The notes under the pieces: model-generated
Told to the model about the DNA's origin: nothing
The model's input: the letters and a program-made list of their open reading frames with translations, nothing else
The model's database searches: none
Translations under genes and position numbers: made by a program
Assembly (NCBI GenBank): GCA_032622095.1
Contig: CP136068.1
Span: 112,605,546 to 112,669,545, forward strand
Direction of reading: 5' to 3'
Origin: Siphonodentalium dalli
Taxonomy: Eukaryota; Mollusca; Scaphopoda; Gadilida; Siphonodentaliidae
Length of the DNA stretch: 64,000 bases
Shown: positions 33,681 through 45,059 of the stretch, piece by piece
Numbering within the stretch: position 1 is the first letter of the stretch
How the letters are laid out: each line of letters begins with the position of its first letter

Positions 33681-34410
33681 ATTTCCTGTTTCAAGTTAGA
33701 GTTGGTCTACTTTTATATTTCTGCAAACGGAGTCAGGTTATTCATAAACATATAATCATACACAATCGACATTCACAATATTAGCCCCAGTGAGAATCAG
33801 TAAAAAGTACCATATTGTTTACAAGAACGTTTCCGATGTTTATAAAGTAATAACAACATACAAAGCGACGAAGATCACTTCAAGTCGATCATGTGCACGA
33901 GCTCACCTCGTGTTATTGTGATACTATGTTGGAATTTTAACACTAGGTTACTTACATGTATAATTGTTTTTTTTGTAGTTTTGAAAAGTTATTCATGTTA
34001 TTAACGTTCTATTAACATGACTGTTCTATTATTATAAAGAATAATTGGAAGATCGATTATGGTTATTGGTTTTGACCGGCAGAGTAATTTGTTTAATTAC
34101 TTTGCTGGTCAAAATCCGGTGACCACTATCGATCTTGCAGTCATTTCTTATATATACACACTGGGTGTGGTCCGTATGGGCATATGGCCGTCATATTTCA
34201 ATCACCGCGATCGTGGACATCGCTTGACTAGACACACTTCACTCTGAACACGGGTTGACTGGGGGATTGCTACCGTGACGTCATTTTTTAAAATGGCAGA
34301 TTGATTGATTGTAGCAGAGCTGGGCAAAGCTCATCATAAATAGTTGTGTTACTAATTATATAAACACTATGTATGTGTTGTTTATGTAGGTGTGACCATG
34401 GGCGTGACTA
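33681..34410. other. No gene seen; contains one fold-back
   Basis: AT-rich spacer. The fold-back at 34049-34136 is listed separately. Otherwise nothing is supported. Confidence 0.4.
34049..34136. repeat. Fold-back, 88 bp
   Basis: AAGATCGATTATGGTTATTG...GACCGGCAGAGTAATT pairs with AATTACTTTGCTGGTC...ACTATCGATCTT around a GTTT loop. The stem is imperfect. It could be a small MITE. Confidence 0.65.
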
Positions 34411-34881
34411 TATATGTATGATGGTATCACCCCCTCCCCCCTGAATCCTGAATACCAGTTAATTTTGGGGGGGGGGTGAATCCTGAATACATGTTAAGAA
34501 ATAATATGCGATAAATGACATACAAATTGACTGTTTTAATATACCGGTTAATTAAAAGTTTGGAATTGGAACACAAATCAAATATAGTTTCCGGTTAACG
34601 ACCGAAGAGACGCTTTATGGGCGTTATGAGGCCGTTATGATACGATTAATGATACTTTATGATGGCATGGTGGTCGAATATGCCCAAGAAGCTATTCTAC
34701 CCACTCATTCGTACAGATAACTAGCACAAAATATTATTTTGCGCCATCAAAACCTGCGTCCAAGATGTTTTGCTTGAACCCGAATACCAGTTAATTCGAG
34801 GGTATGAATCCAGCTTACGGCTTCAAAACACCATGAATCCCGCGTACCGAAAGGGGGGGGGGGGTGATACCCTCATATATC
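34411..34881. mobile_element. TIR element with oligo-C/G subterminal runs
   Basis: The left end TATATGTATGATGGTATCAC followed by a C run is mirrored on the right by a G run followed by GTGATACCCTCATATAT. GAATCCTGAATACCAGTTAA-type motifs recur inside (34440, 34480, 34782). No ORF and no clear target duplication. Class unknown. Confidence 0.55.
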
Positions 34882-35208
34882 GAGTGTCTCCGTTGGGGAT
34901 GTCCAACTCCGCGCCCATCATGTTTGAATTTTCCAAATGGTACCTCAAGCTTTTCAAATGTTGGAACTTTTCAGCATACATGTAGCACATCTCTGCGGTT
35001 GGAAAATTTCACTGACAGTATAGGCGCATATTCGACTTCGGTTCAAAACAGCAATTTGGATACTGAATACAATATGAAAATTAAACCATCTCAACATGCT
35101 TTTGTTACACAATTTTCAACTGATGTGTCAGGAATGATATATCCAACAGTTAATGAGACATCCTCAAATTCCAACACCTTCCGCCCCGTCCCTGGACCCC
35201 GGTTATGA
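34882..35208 (+). other. Unrecognised open stretch ahead of a LINE tail
   Basis: A plus frame (34864-35208) stays open, is S/T/N-rich and ends ...FRPVPGPRL. It shows no recognisable domain. It could be part of the LINE that follows, a degraded exon or chance. Confidence 0.2.
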
Positions 35209-35830
35209 CAGAAACAACATCGTGTTCCACATATGCACATGGAAGTCTAATGGATGTTTTTGAAAACAGTTGCCAACTTTTCACTACATTGCAATGTTGT
35301 AGTCATGGCCCCAATTTTAGTTTTATTACAACTGGATACGGTTATCTAAATTATTTGAATATTTTACCGTCTAATCTATCGATATACATTTTGAAACTCA
35401 GGCCGCCGAATAATAAACTGCCAATATATTGCGGAAGATGGAAGAATTCTCGGAACGACAATAACAATAGTACATGTAACATATGTGGCTGCTATTCAGG
35501 AGGCGAGTTCGTTTTAATTATTAATTGCAATCCGAAAACAATATATCCCCGAATACTTTCGTAAGAACCCCATGAGAGAGAAATTATATGGTCTACTATC
35601 CATTCAAAATATAAGCCTCCTGTAAATATGATGTGTTTTCCAAAGGTGTGCCTTTAAGAAGGTGTCCTGTTCGCTATGAGCCGAATCAGAAGTTTATATT
35701 TATTGATATGGGCGAACACATGTAATTATCCCAATTTGTTAAGTTTATCGCCTAATATTGTGTAACACAATTTAATTACTGATGTATATACTCATGCATA
35801 TGTGTATACGTATATACAATGACAAATCAT
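35209..35830 (+). pseudogene. Degenerate LINE C-terminal domain
   Basis: A plus-strand 119-codon frame contains LKLRPPNNKLPIYCGRW followed by CNICGCYSGGEFVLIINC. This is the R..N..LPI..GRW...C-x2-C...E/F...C terminal block of LINE proteins, with the consensus H of the knuckle replaced. Downstream frames continue EYFRKNPMREKLYGLLS, matching the Y-F-x-NP-x2-K-x3-LL segment. Frame changes and stops mark it as dead. Confidence 0.7.
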
Positions 35831-36628
35831 GAACGCGATAATCGAATTCGTTGTACATAGTGTATATACGTTTTGCGTCTTTCACTGTTATATTTGACTT
35901 CGCAATATATCAACCAAATTACTGGCTGGGTAATGCGTACTATAATAGCGATGTCATAATAGGTGTGTCGTCTTACTGTTGCAGTCAATCGGAATCTTTG
36001 CTACTTTCCGCCCAACGTAGGATCAGAAACAGACAGTGCATATGATATTCCAGAAAGCCCTTGCCCTTTTGAATACTCATATATGCATATTGCCGATCAC
36101 TTATAGTCGATTGTGTGATGTCGGTACAGCAATAATGTCTGTTCGCCTATATTCACATCTTGCAATACAAACAACTACATTTGAAAAAATATTGTTGCTA
36201 CGTATTTGAAATCCAAGATTGCTGCTGGCGGCCATGTTTTTCATCGAAATTCGGAAAATTTCGATAGGTCACCCTGAAGTTTGGTGAAGCTCGGATGAGG
36301 GATGTGGTCTGTAGGGGGGGGGGGGGGGGGCGAAGGAAATTGTTGACGGACGCCGGACGCCAACCAATTGCAATAGATCAAATATCAGATAACTAAGCTG
36401 GTTCTAACATTTCGTGACAATTTATATAATTTCTAGTCATCTTTATCTCAGTTCCGCAATTGATTGGGATGAGTGCTCCAAAAACCCGCCAACCTACCTA
36501 GTTAAACCTGTAGTTGAGTATGACAAATATAACAACGCGTGTTGCATATATATCGACCGCCCGCGAGACAAAACAAGTTTGTGTGTCCATGTAGACTCAT
36601 TGACTAAGTAGAGCGGCCAGCGACATAC
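35831..36628. other. No gene seen; repeat fragments and a G run
   Basis: A G run of at least 14 lies near 36316. Around 36190-36365 a GAAATTCGGAAAATTTCGAT...GACGGACGCCGGACGCC stretch resembles the end of tandem-core repeats but has only one unit. The frame at 36414-36611 has no motif. Confidence 0.4.
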
Positions 36629-37029
36629 TTAACCCTTTACCCAACAGAAGGGCCCTGTGTCAATGCGTTCTCTTATATATGCGAGTCGACCATAGGTCGC
36701 CTCGCATATATAAGAGAATGCATTGGCTTAACACATTAAAAATTATAAAAATTGTTAAAGAATGTAAGAAAAAATGGTAAAAAGTGTTAACAAAATATTG
36801 TTTTTAGGACAATGCATTCTCTTATATATGCGAGGCGACCTATGGTCGACTCGCATATATAAGAGAATGCGTTGGCACATGGTATAACTGTAACTATCAC
36901 AATGTGGTCAAGGAGCCGGTTCCAATGATATCCATATTTGTATGGTTCTATTGAGACAGACCGAATATATTTTAGGCTGTTGAAGCTTTATTTGGCCGGT
37001 TTTGGCCGTTTTGTTGGGTAAAGGGTTAA
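36629..37029. mobile_element. piggyBac-like MITE containing the hairpin module, copy 2
   Basis: Bounded by TTAACCCTTTACCCAACA and its exact complement TGTTGGGTAAAGGGTTAA. The flanking TTAA is the piggyBac-type target duplication, and CCC after TTAA is the usual start. Inside are two opposed hairpins (36660-36726 and 36810-36875) of the CCAATGCATTCTCTTATATA module, with loops TCGACCATAGGTCGC and its complement. The right arm carries ~150 bp of unique sequence (AATGTGGTCAAGGAGCCGG) shared with the 38.1-kb copy. No ORF. Ends are exact, so boundaries are firm; the superfamily is inferred. Confidence 0.88.
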
Positions 37030-37860
37030 AGATACTCAATCCGACCAGATGCTCCTAAATTACTATTTCTTTGGCTTAGGGGGCAAAACATATTTGATTC
37101 GAGTCGAGGAACCCACTCATCAAAACTCAGAGCGACCAGATATCGATTTTTGAAGTTTGTGATTTCTCGAGATGTGTAATAATATGTGGCCCAGAAACAC
37201 GTGGTCAAACGGAAGGTCTCGGACAAAATTGCGGATGAAGATGGATAACTCTAAAATCAATTGTTAATACGGTCAAATTTCGGGATACTTTAGAGATAAT
37301 ACCGCATATTTTGTTGAACAAAATGTTGATAAATAACAAGTTTTGGGAAATTTAATACCATAGTTGACAGTGGTGTGCATTATTTTGTTGTAATTAATCG
37401 ATTCTGAGAACTGAAGCGTATTTTGAAGAATTGTTGCTGTTGTTGCATCTTGATTGTATGGGGACCGTATGATCGGATTGAGTACCTCATCCAACTATAC
37501 AACAGTAAGCCATCACACATATTATGACATCGCTACTGTGGTGCATTTGGATTTAGCCAATGTTCGGAAATCACTTGCCAACTGCACTACATTGTAATGT
37601 TGTATAGTCATGGACTCATGGTGCATTACCTTTGAACAATGTCCGGCTTCAAAGACATATGTGGGTGTCCACATACCCCGCTGACATTGAGTGGTCTTAA
37701 ACCGGGGTGTAAAAGCAAGTAAATATAATCAAAGTGAATCTAAGTATGAACAACACGTGTTCATTATAAGTAATTACTCCACCCCCTTCCGCGTGAAATT
37801 ATAAGGACCACTAACCGTGGCACCATCTACAAACTTATCTATATACGTATATGCGACGTA
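37030..37860. other. No gene seen
   Basis: Anonymous AT-rich DNA. Minus frames of 66 and 73 codons (37026-37226, 37273-37494) have no motif. Confidence 0.4.
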
Positions 37861-37990
37861 ATGCGGGGAGAGGAGCTTTATAACTAAATTGCATAACCCG
37901 TGCTTCAATCCCCAGTTGTTAATCTATCATCATTACCACCACATCAGTATTTAATTGCCAGTACTGTATCTATTGGAAGACACAATAAAT
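37861..37990 (+). mobile_element. LINE 3' end fragment related to LINE-B
   Basis: GGGGAGAGGAGCT...CCCGTGCT...ATCCCC repeats the stem-loop pattern of the LINE-B 3' UTR. It is followed by ACACAATAAATATGTTACAA, close to ACAATAAATATGTTC at 33620. Only the 3' end is present, as expected for a strongly 5'-truncated copy. Confidence 0.6.
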
Positions 37991-38114
37991 ATGTTACAAA
38001 CAAACAATAAGTAATTGCGAATTAGCAGTTTATAGATAATCGTGTGGTACACACAGTTGGACGCAGCGGACGTGGATTGTGATTCAAAATAAGAATAGCA
38101 CCGTATTTATATGC

Positions 38115-38430
38115 ACCCAACAGAACGGCCCTGTGCCAATGCATTCTCTTATATATGCGCATATATAAGAGAATGCATTGGCTTAACACATTAAAAATTG
38201 TTAAAGAATGTAAGAAAAAATGGTAAAAAGTGTTAAAATTTTTTTTTTTTAAGGCCAATGCATTCTCTTATATATGCGAGGCGACCTATGGTCGACTCGC
38301 ATATATAAGAGAATGCATTGGCACAGGGCATAACTGTAACCATCACAATGTGGTCAATGAGCCGGTTCCAATGATATCCATATTTGTATGGTTTTATTGA
38401 GACAGACCCAAGATAATTTAGGCAGTTGCA
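38115..38430. mobile_element. Hairpin-module element, copy 3 (truncated relative of 36629 element)
   Basis: Begins inside the CCCAACAGAA terminal repeat and carries both hairpins and the CACAATGTGGTCAATGAGCC flank of copy 2, then diverges after GAGACAGACC. The left hairpin (38136-38181) has lost its loop and is now a perfect 46-nt palindrome. The right one (38255-38321) is full length. Outer TTAA ends are missing. A T12 run occurs between the hairpins. Confidence 0.82.
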
Positions 38431-38941
38431 GGCCATACCAGTGCTGTTTATCCAGCTAGATTGACACCAGTTGATCACGAAAATACAAGAAAAATCATAG
38501 GTCATGTGTTTACTTTTAAAAATAAATCCCCAAGTGTACGACAAGGGCTATCCCACAGCCAAATTTGATCTGGAAAAACCCACAACTACAGCAACTAGTT
38601 AAATAAATTTCACGCTCACAAAAATCCATTCCCCCATTAATTCAGCGGTTTAAATTATTTAGATATGATATAAAAATCAAATAAACGCGATGTCATACTT
38701 TAATAACGTGTCGCATGTATCAGGTGAAGGTCATTCTTCAGTTACCTTCACCTTTAGTATTCCACGGTGTACTAGCTCCCCGACTCTAGAACACATTTAG
38801 CTCCTTGATTCCTATAATGTTGATTATGTATAATCTTGCCCGGTGTCTTTTTTTGTTTTGTTTTATATGTAAAACAACTGGCAGAGCAGAACAAACGTTT
38901 TGTATATGGACGCCCTTTTGCTATTCTGCATCATTCATGAG
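38431..38941. other. No gene seen
   Basis: Anonymous. A short perfect inverted repeat AGGTGAAGGT/ACCTTCACCT lies at 38722-38753. Confidence 0.4.
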
Positions 38942-40016
38942 TTAACCCTTTCAGTGCCAGGGGCCGATATCATCGGCCCTAATTTACGGTCTGTAAAATC
39001 GGCCCTGTTTTTTTGTGGGTTGAATTTTTTGGGTATGCTTAAAGGGGTACTGTACACTAAGATAGGCGATTTTTTTATTTACTCTAATTGAAATAACTTT
39101 CAAGTTAGATTGTGTTCGTGTTATATGAGTTTCGTATAAACCTAATTTAGCGAAGAAAATATTGATCTTGGAAACAAAAATATTACGATTTCAAACTACG
39201 CGCCATGTTTTTGACCTTCACCGGAGAAGACGCCGGTCGCAGGAAGAACCGGAAGTTCATTGCTCACAGCTTCGATTGATGCATTCAATCTCTTCCATCG
39301 AACAATCTCACTCCCTATAAAATACTTGACGCTTTATGACTCTTGTTTCTTTCTCCTTTTTCCCCGAATCGGTTATAACGGGCCTTCTTTTGCAGGTAAC
39401 ATGTTTTGTTTTCAACTCAATAATGTTCGCGAATGGCCGTCGATAAAAGACACGCAACATATGGGATTTCAAGAACGATAACTCGTAATGGCATAATTCT
39501 CCATTTTATGACTCCAGCCATAAATGAATTTATATTAAATAATTCAATTTTACTTTTACGATAGCCTGTTAACCGGAACGTTTTCAGTAGACATCGTCGA
39601 CTCAAATTAGTTATTTTATAATATAATATTCATATTAGGTCGCTATTGTCACTGGGAATTTATTGAAATTGGGGTACAGTACCCCTTTAAGCATGCTATA
39701 GCGAATTTAAAAACAAACTGGATAAAACCTCAAAACTATCACCAAGTATTCATAGTAATAATTTTGAGGCCCATGAATAACGTAAGATTCCATGGCACTA
39801 AACCTAGAAAATAAGTCTTGCTCTGAAAGAGTTAAAGAATATAAGAAAAAATCGTTAAAATTGTAAAAAATTGTAAAAATTATAACAAATGATGAAAAAT
39901 TGTTAGGCCAATGCATTATTTTATATATGCGAGGCGACCCATGGTCGACTCGCATATATAAGAGAATGCATTGGCACAGGGTATATGGGTTGATACCTGG
40001 CACTGAAAGGATTTAA
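38942..40016. mobile_element. piggyBac-like TTAA element with half of the hairpin module, copy 4
   Basis: The left end is TTAACCCTTTCAGTGCCAGG. The right end is the complement with one extra base (CCTGGCACTGAAAGGA then TTTAA). The right half carries the AT-rich interior and one hairpin (39908-39973, one arm slightly mutated). The left half instead has GGGCCGATATCATCGGCCC and is interrupted by a second TTAA element (39039-39690). The outer repeats differ from copies 1-3 although the inner hairpin is the same. Confidence 0.8.
39039..39690. mobile_element. Nested TTAA element (TTAAAGGGGTACTGTAC ends)
   Basis: TTAAAGGGGTACTGTAC at the left and GTACAGTACCCCTTTAA at the right, with TTAA at both outer edges. 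These are terminal repeats of ~13 bp plus a TTAA duplication, so this is again piggyBac-like. The 652-bp interior has a 73-codon frame without motifs. It lies wholly inside the element 38942-40016, so it inserted later. The flanks (GTATGC and GCATGC) make the original target palindromic. Confidence 0.78.
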
Positions 40017-40097
40017 GAAAGCAGCGGCGGTGATAAAACTGGATGAAACTGTTATACTAACTGGGGAATGTCGTCCCAGATGATAAACACAATTGCA

Positions 40098-40256
40098 TAT
40101 ATAGAGGATCTCACATGAGTTTCTAGTTTATACGGAATTTATCAACCGAGTTCACTAAATTCGATTTGAGCCGAGGTTTACCGAGGCTCAAATAGAATTT
40201 AGAGGACGAGGTTGATAAATTACATATAAAATAGGACGAGTGTGAGGTACCTTTTA
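40098..40256. mobile_element. Fold-back family B, copy 1
   Basis: Ends AGAGGATCTCACATGAGT and its complement (AGGACGAGTGTGAGGTACCT). The arms run through CGGAATTTATCAACCGAGT and AAATTCGATTTGAGCC to a short centre. Same layout as 49954-50116, which makes a family. No ORF. Confidence 0.75.
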
Positions 40257-40524
40257 TCACATGATTAAATCAACCCGAAGCAACGCGCAATATTCATCGA
40301 AAACAACAATCATAAACTACAGCGATCGCAAGTTATTTTAAGAACGCCGTGACGTCATCGCACGCGCTGATATTAAACGTGTCTATTACCGATAATTATG
40401 AAACTGCGTTTATGGCCAAATTATGTGATAAATTCAGATCTACTCACAGATATGCTTAATTATGCATGCCGAGTTAGAGCACTAATTTTCGAAACGCGAA
40501 TTTCTTGTTTACATGGCCTTGTGC

Positions 40525-40865
40525 AATATATCCTCGCGCAAATACGCATATAATCGGCATAAAATGTGAAACAGGTACAAAATGTGATTATTGACAATGG
40601 ACCCATCGCCATTATTTCGTTTTATAGCACGGGCCACAGTGAAAACACGTTTTAACGAGCGTATACCTGAAAAGTCGTGAGTTGGCTTGTTTGTGTCATT
40701 GTCCGCACATAATCTGCTTATGATTGCCTTATTATGAGTCGATTATATGACTAAAATGCTCTTATTTTCAGCACATTATCAACTCAAAATAAGACGATTC
40801 TATACAGACTGTCTACATAAAACAAGTTCCATTATAGGCAGATAATGTGCGGTTTCTCAGGAGAC
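40525..40865. repeat. Dispersed family X, copy 1
   Basis: Shares with 43975-44305 the order AATGTGAAA.AGGTAC.AAATGT, CGGGCCA.AG.GAAAAC, AGTCGTGA.TTGGCTT, CCGCACATAATCTGCTTA, AGCACATTAT, GGCAGATAATGTGC. The second half is a fold-back of the AATCTGCTTA...AGCAGATT type. Non-coding; class unknown. Confidence 0.65.
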
Positions 40866-41261
40866 TCATCAGACTCGAGTTGTAACTTGCGGCATGACAA
40901 ACGGGTGCGACAAGGTTCACCTCTGTCAAACGTATGTGTGGTTCTGTATTATTACATATCAGCAGTCAACATTAGTACAATATTAGTCAAACGATTGTTA
41001 CTGTTTGGTTGCCGTACTAGTTAGTCATCTGCTGAACACAATGCGAGATTGATAATTATTATAGTATCGGTAGTGTTCTCATACATGACGCCATTTACGT
41101 CAGGCAAGCTATCGATATCTCTCTATTGCATTTGAGCGAAATTACCACACAAGCTAAACTAGCGTAAACAACATCAATGTAGCCATATGTGTGTAATAAC
41201 CCGTCAGTACAAACATAGCATAATCGAAGAAGAGTTTTAAAATCTCGACAAAAGGTTTGTT

Positions 41262-41360
41262 TTTCAGCACATTATCTACTCAAAATGAGGGAGATTAAGC
41301 AGATTAAGCAGATTATCTACACAAACTAAGTTCTTTTATAAGCAGATAATGTGCGGGTTT
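41262..41360. repeat. Dispersed family X, partial copy 2
   Basis: TTTCAGCACATTATCTACTC to AAGCAGATAATGTGCGGGTT repeats the right half of family X, with a small AGATTAAGC triplication inside. Confidence 0.6.
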
Positions 41361-41829
41361 TTTTGGAGAATAGGCTGCATTGTCAGGCCTTGTGTATTTA
41401 AATTTGGAATTCTGAGCAGTTCTTTGATTGGAATTAAACAGAAAATAAAAATAATTGTTAAAAAAAAAACCTGGAATAGGAATAGGAGGCGGACGCTTAA
41501 GTGAACCGAATTTGGAGATGGATAGGGGTGGGTGTCAAAACAGTTTACCCGCCCCTGTTGTATGTCCATTTAGCGCGTAAATTTAGGTTAAATAACACAT
41601 TATATCGCTCAATAATGTAAGCCCGTGCTCATTTTCACGATAGCAGGCTGCATCATGAAATGTTATTCTGTTAAAAAAACAAAAACAAACAAACATGATA
41701 CCGATTCAGTGCGATACTGTTTTTGAACCATTTTCATAACATATGATGTTTGTGCGTTATATAGTTAACATATGCATACAAACTTAAATTTACTAACCAC
41801 CCAAATGAATAATCGATAATTCCACTGCT
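41361..41829. other. No gene seen
   Basis: AT-rich spacer with a run of A near 41460. The frame at 41336-41569 has no recognisable motif. Confidence 0.35.
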
Positions 41830-42250
41830 TATGTTTCTAATTAGATTGGGATCCGTTCGGTCTAATTAAAGCCACATGGCGGTTTGCGCTCCAAAATACA
41901 CATAATATTATTCGTTTTTGAATTTTTCTCAGTATCCAAATATGTCGATATATCTGAACTACCTTTCTGCAAGCATTATGTAACCCAAAAAGACACATTG
42001 AAGTAATGAAAAATGCAATTGTGAATACGGTGTTTGGGTCCCAAAAAACTACAGCCATTTGCACGACATGGAAAAGAAAAGAGCGTCCCGTGGTAGTCTA
42101 TTCCTGATATGGTAGCAATACAGAGCTGACTTCTGGCAAAAAGTTGAAAACGGCTGAAAAATGGCTGTGACTTTGGCAAGTGTTTTTCAGAGCATATGAA
42201 GCCGGTATATCAATAGTTCGTTTATTTATCGACCTATATCGTATCCGTCG
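41830..42250 (-). repeat. Dispersed family Y, copy 1
   Basis: In reverse orientation it shares long blocks with 47550-47796/48605-48790 and 51040-51420: ATATACCGGCTTCATATGCT, CATATCAGGAATAGACTACC, CAAACACCGTATTCAC, CATAATGCTTGCAGAAAGGT and TTTGGAGCGCAAACCGCCA. No protein is conserved among copies. An uninterrupted copy, useful for reading the insertion at 47797. Confidence 0.7.
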
Positions 42251-43974
42251 ATCCAAATTACGTATAGACAACAATCTGGAGGTACGAATGAGCCATGTCC
42301 GTTTAAGTTCAAATATCTGACACTTGATATAATAATGTTTTATGATACTGCCCCGACAGGTATATTTATATACATGTCGGTGGTAGTTTGTTAAGTAATG
42401 AACGTAACATGCGTATTTCGTTATACATTGATTCATGCAGGATTCTAAGAAGCTGGCGATAGGTCAGAGTGTTCTTTATTATCACGATCCACAAACGTCC
42501 ATATCAACTGCGAGATACATCTACATGAATGCTTATTTGTATTGTTGCTGCTATAATATAGCATATGTATCATATATATGTGCCTGACCCCCTGTTCCCG
42601 GGTTGTTGAGATGACTATATATGAACGAGTCTATGATTCCATGTTCCGTGGGAGTTTCCTAATATCTTAAATCATGCTGCAAAAATTCCAAAGCGGTTAG
42701 GTACTGAATTGTTTTGTTAGAACTATAAACATTTGTACTTTTACACAATAAGCAAGGGCTGGATTTATATACAAATCGTAATTAAGATTTTTACACCCAA
42801 GACAAAGACGGCAGTGATGGTTATAATACACCAAATACAAATTAGTAGAGTGATTTCCCCTGGGATCCCCAAGCTAGGATCAGCATAAAACAAATTATGG
42901 CAGCTGAATTGTCAATGACACATGGATGAAAAGTGCACGAAAAAATGCACAAACGTGTTCCCGACGAGAAACATCAACTATAGCCACACAGTGAACGGTT
43001 ACTGTCAAATTGGCAAATAATTTATGGGAGGGGTTGGTGTTTTTTTCGATGTCATTTTTTTCTCCATGTTAAGGGTAGTGTGACGTTTGTCAAAACTGCA
43101 GTGTGACGCAGCACCTTTACAAGTACTTTTGGGCACATTTTCGTGTCTAAAAGGACGTTCTTCAATGTTTGATACTCGTGAAGGGTCAAAGCTTTCCTGC
43201 GAATACAGGCCAGCGGGATTTGTTAACACTGAGGCCTATGCAAATCATTTGGTGTGTTGTTGATGGTAATGGCTGAATCTTGTGTAGCGGAATTCTAATA
43301 CTTTGGGTTTTCAAGCATACCAGAATTTAGAAAAGCGATTACTTGTTATAATTATCAAGATGTCCTAGCTTTATGTGGTAAATACGATTTTGGATTATGC
43401 CTCTTGAATCGAATTCACGAAATGGCAACCTCGGTATTCAACTATTATAGTCGAATTCAAGATGTGTTAGTCCTGGTAAAAGTATGTTAAATTTATAGCA
43501 GAATAGACGGTACTTTAATTCCTTGCCTCGGAAACAGGCCTGGGAATATAGTGCCGGGCATTTGCAAAATGAGGCCAACAGAATGTTTAATTAGCGACGC
43601 TACCTCACTGCGGGCTAGCGTCACCATATTCATATTTTGGATACCTAATAACTGCTTAATGTGAACTTAAATCTGAGTCTTTCATAGAAGATGAGGTTTA
43701 ATCATAATGAGGTCTCCAGAGGACACATTTAATAATGGTAGGCCGCCGTACAAATAATTAATGCTGAGTCTGAAAGCCCTGGATACACGATATCTGAACT
43801 CGGTAACAAAATCGCAAATAGTAGTCCTACTTTTGGAACAAATTGAGCCCTGGCGTACATGAGGAATAAGCGCATAATCAATCAGCTAAGCTACATGCAT
43901 CGTGCATGCGCTGATTCAAATGTATGTTGACCGTTATGCCGTTGCGAAGGTAAAACAGTGTTTTATTATAACTA
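42251..43974. other. No gene seen
   Basis: Anonymous AT-rich sequence. Minus frames at 42098-42436 and 43005-43229 lack motifs. Confidence 0.35.
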
Positions 43975-44305
43975 AACAACATATCCTCGTGGAAATACGT
44001 ACATAATCGACCTATAATGTGAAATAGGTACATAATGTGATTATTTGATTCTGACATAAGCAGATAATGGACTATAACCCGTTATTTAGTTTTATGGCGC
44101 GGGCCATAGAGAAAACATTCATTAAAGAGCGTGAACCTGATCAGTCGTGACTTGGCTTATTTGTGTCATTATCCGCACTTAATCTGCTTAGAATCGCCTC
44201 TTTATGAGTCGATGATGTGACTAAAGTGTTGTCATTTCAGCACATTATCGACTTAAAATGAGGTTCTATTATAGGCAGATAATGTGCTGGTTTTTGAGAT
44301 AACAG
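43975..44305. repeat. Dispersed family X, copy 3
   Basis: Same orientation and order as 40525-40865, including GCGCGGGCCATAGAGAAAAC, GTCGTGACTTGGCTTATTTG and TATAGGCAGATAATGTGC. Substantially diverged. Confidence 0.65.
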
Positions 44306-45059
44306 GCTGAACTAAACCACTATTGTTGTGGATAGATATTAATAATACACAGCTTATACTTACCCATAGTTATCTTCAGTATAATGATCAGTTCGAATTT
44401 TCTCATATTCACTGACACTCCAGATTTGATGGGAAATCCATTCGACGAGAGAAAATATCACTCCAAAAGAAAATAACTAAACACATTAAACTAACGTTAA
44501 CGCGATAACCACAGTTGTCTTTACCAACATTAGAAATATTGTCATATAAACATTTGACTGGCGACCTTCGGAAGTTTAAAGTCGGCTTAAAAGAAATACC
44601 ATTAAAACAGTACAAGAATAATGCGAAGCTATCTGGTGTCAATATTTCTTCATCAAAAGATATATGTTACTTTTACTTTTCAAAGAAGAGCGCACACCTT
44701 GGAACTTCACGAGCGATTCGTATCGGTTCGATTGTTAACACATTTCTTAAGACGACACACCATTAGTTCGCAGTGATCGCTGTGAAGGAAATCAAAGATT
44801 CGATCACTCACACACATTAGCTGCTAGTGGATAAAGTCTGACTGCTGGCCGCTCTGCTATATTGCTTGCTGGCAAATAGGCGGATGGATTTTGGAGCGTT
44901 GGCCACCGCACCCAGCATATTTCGATACGATACGATGTATTTGCATAAACACCAACAAAGGCAGTATGCTAACAATACAAATCATAATAAAACAATAATT
45001 AATAAACAATTACATGTGAACATGGCATGTCTAGCTATATTTATTTTATTGTGATGGCA
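44306..45059. other. No gene seen
   Basis: A plus frame (44515-44766, 83 codons) and a minus frame (44642-44409) overlap. Neither has a recognisable domain. Confidence 0.35.
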
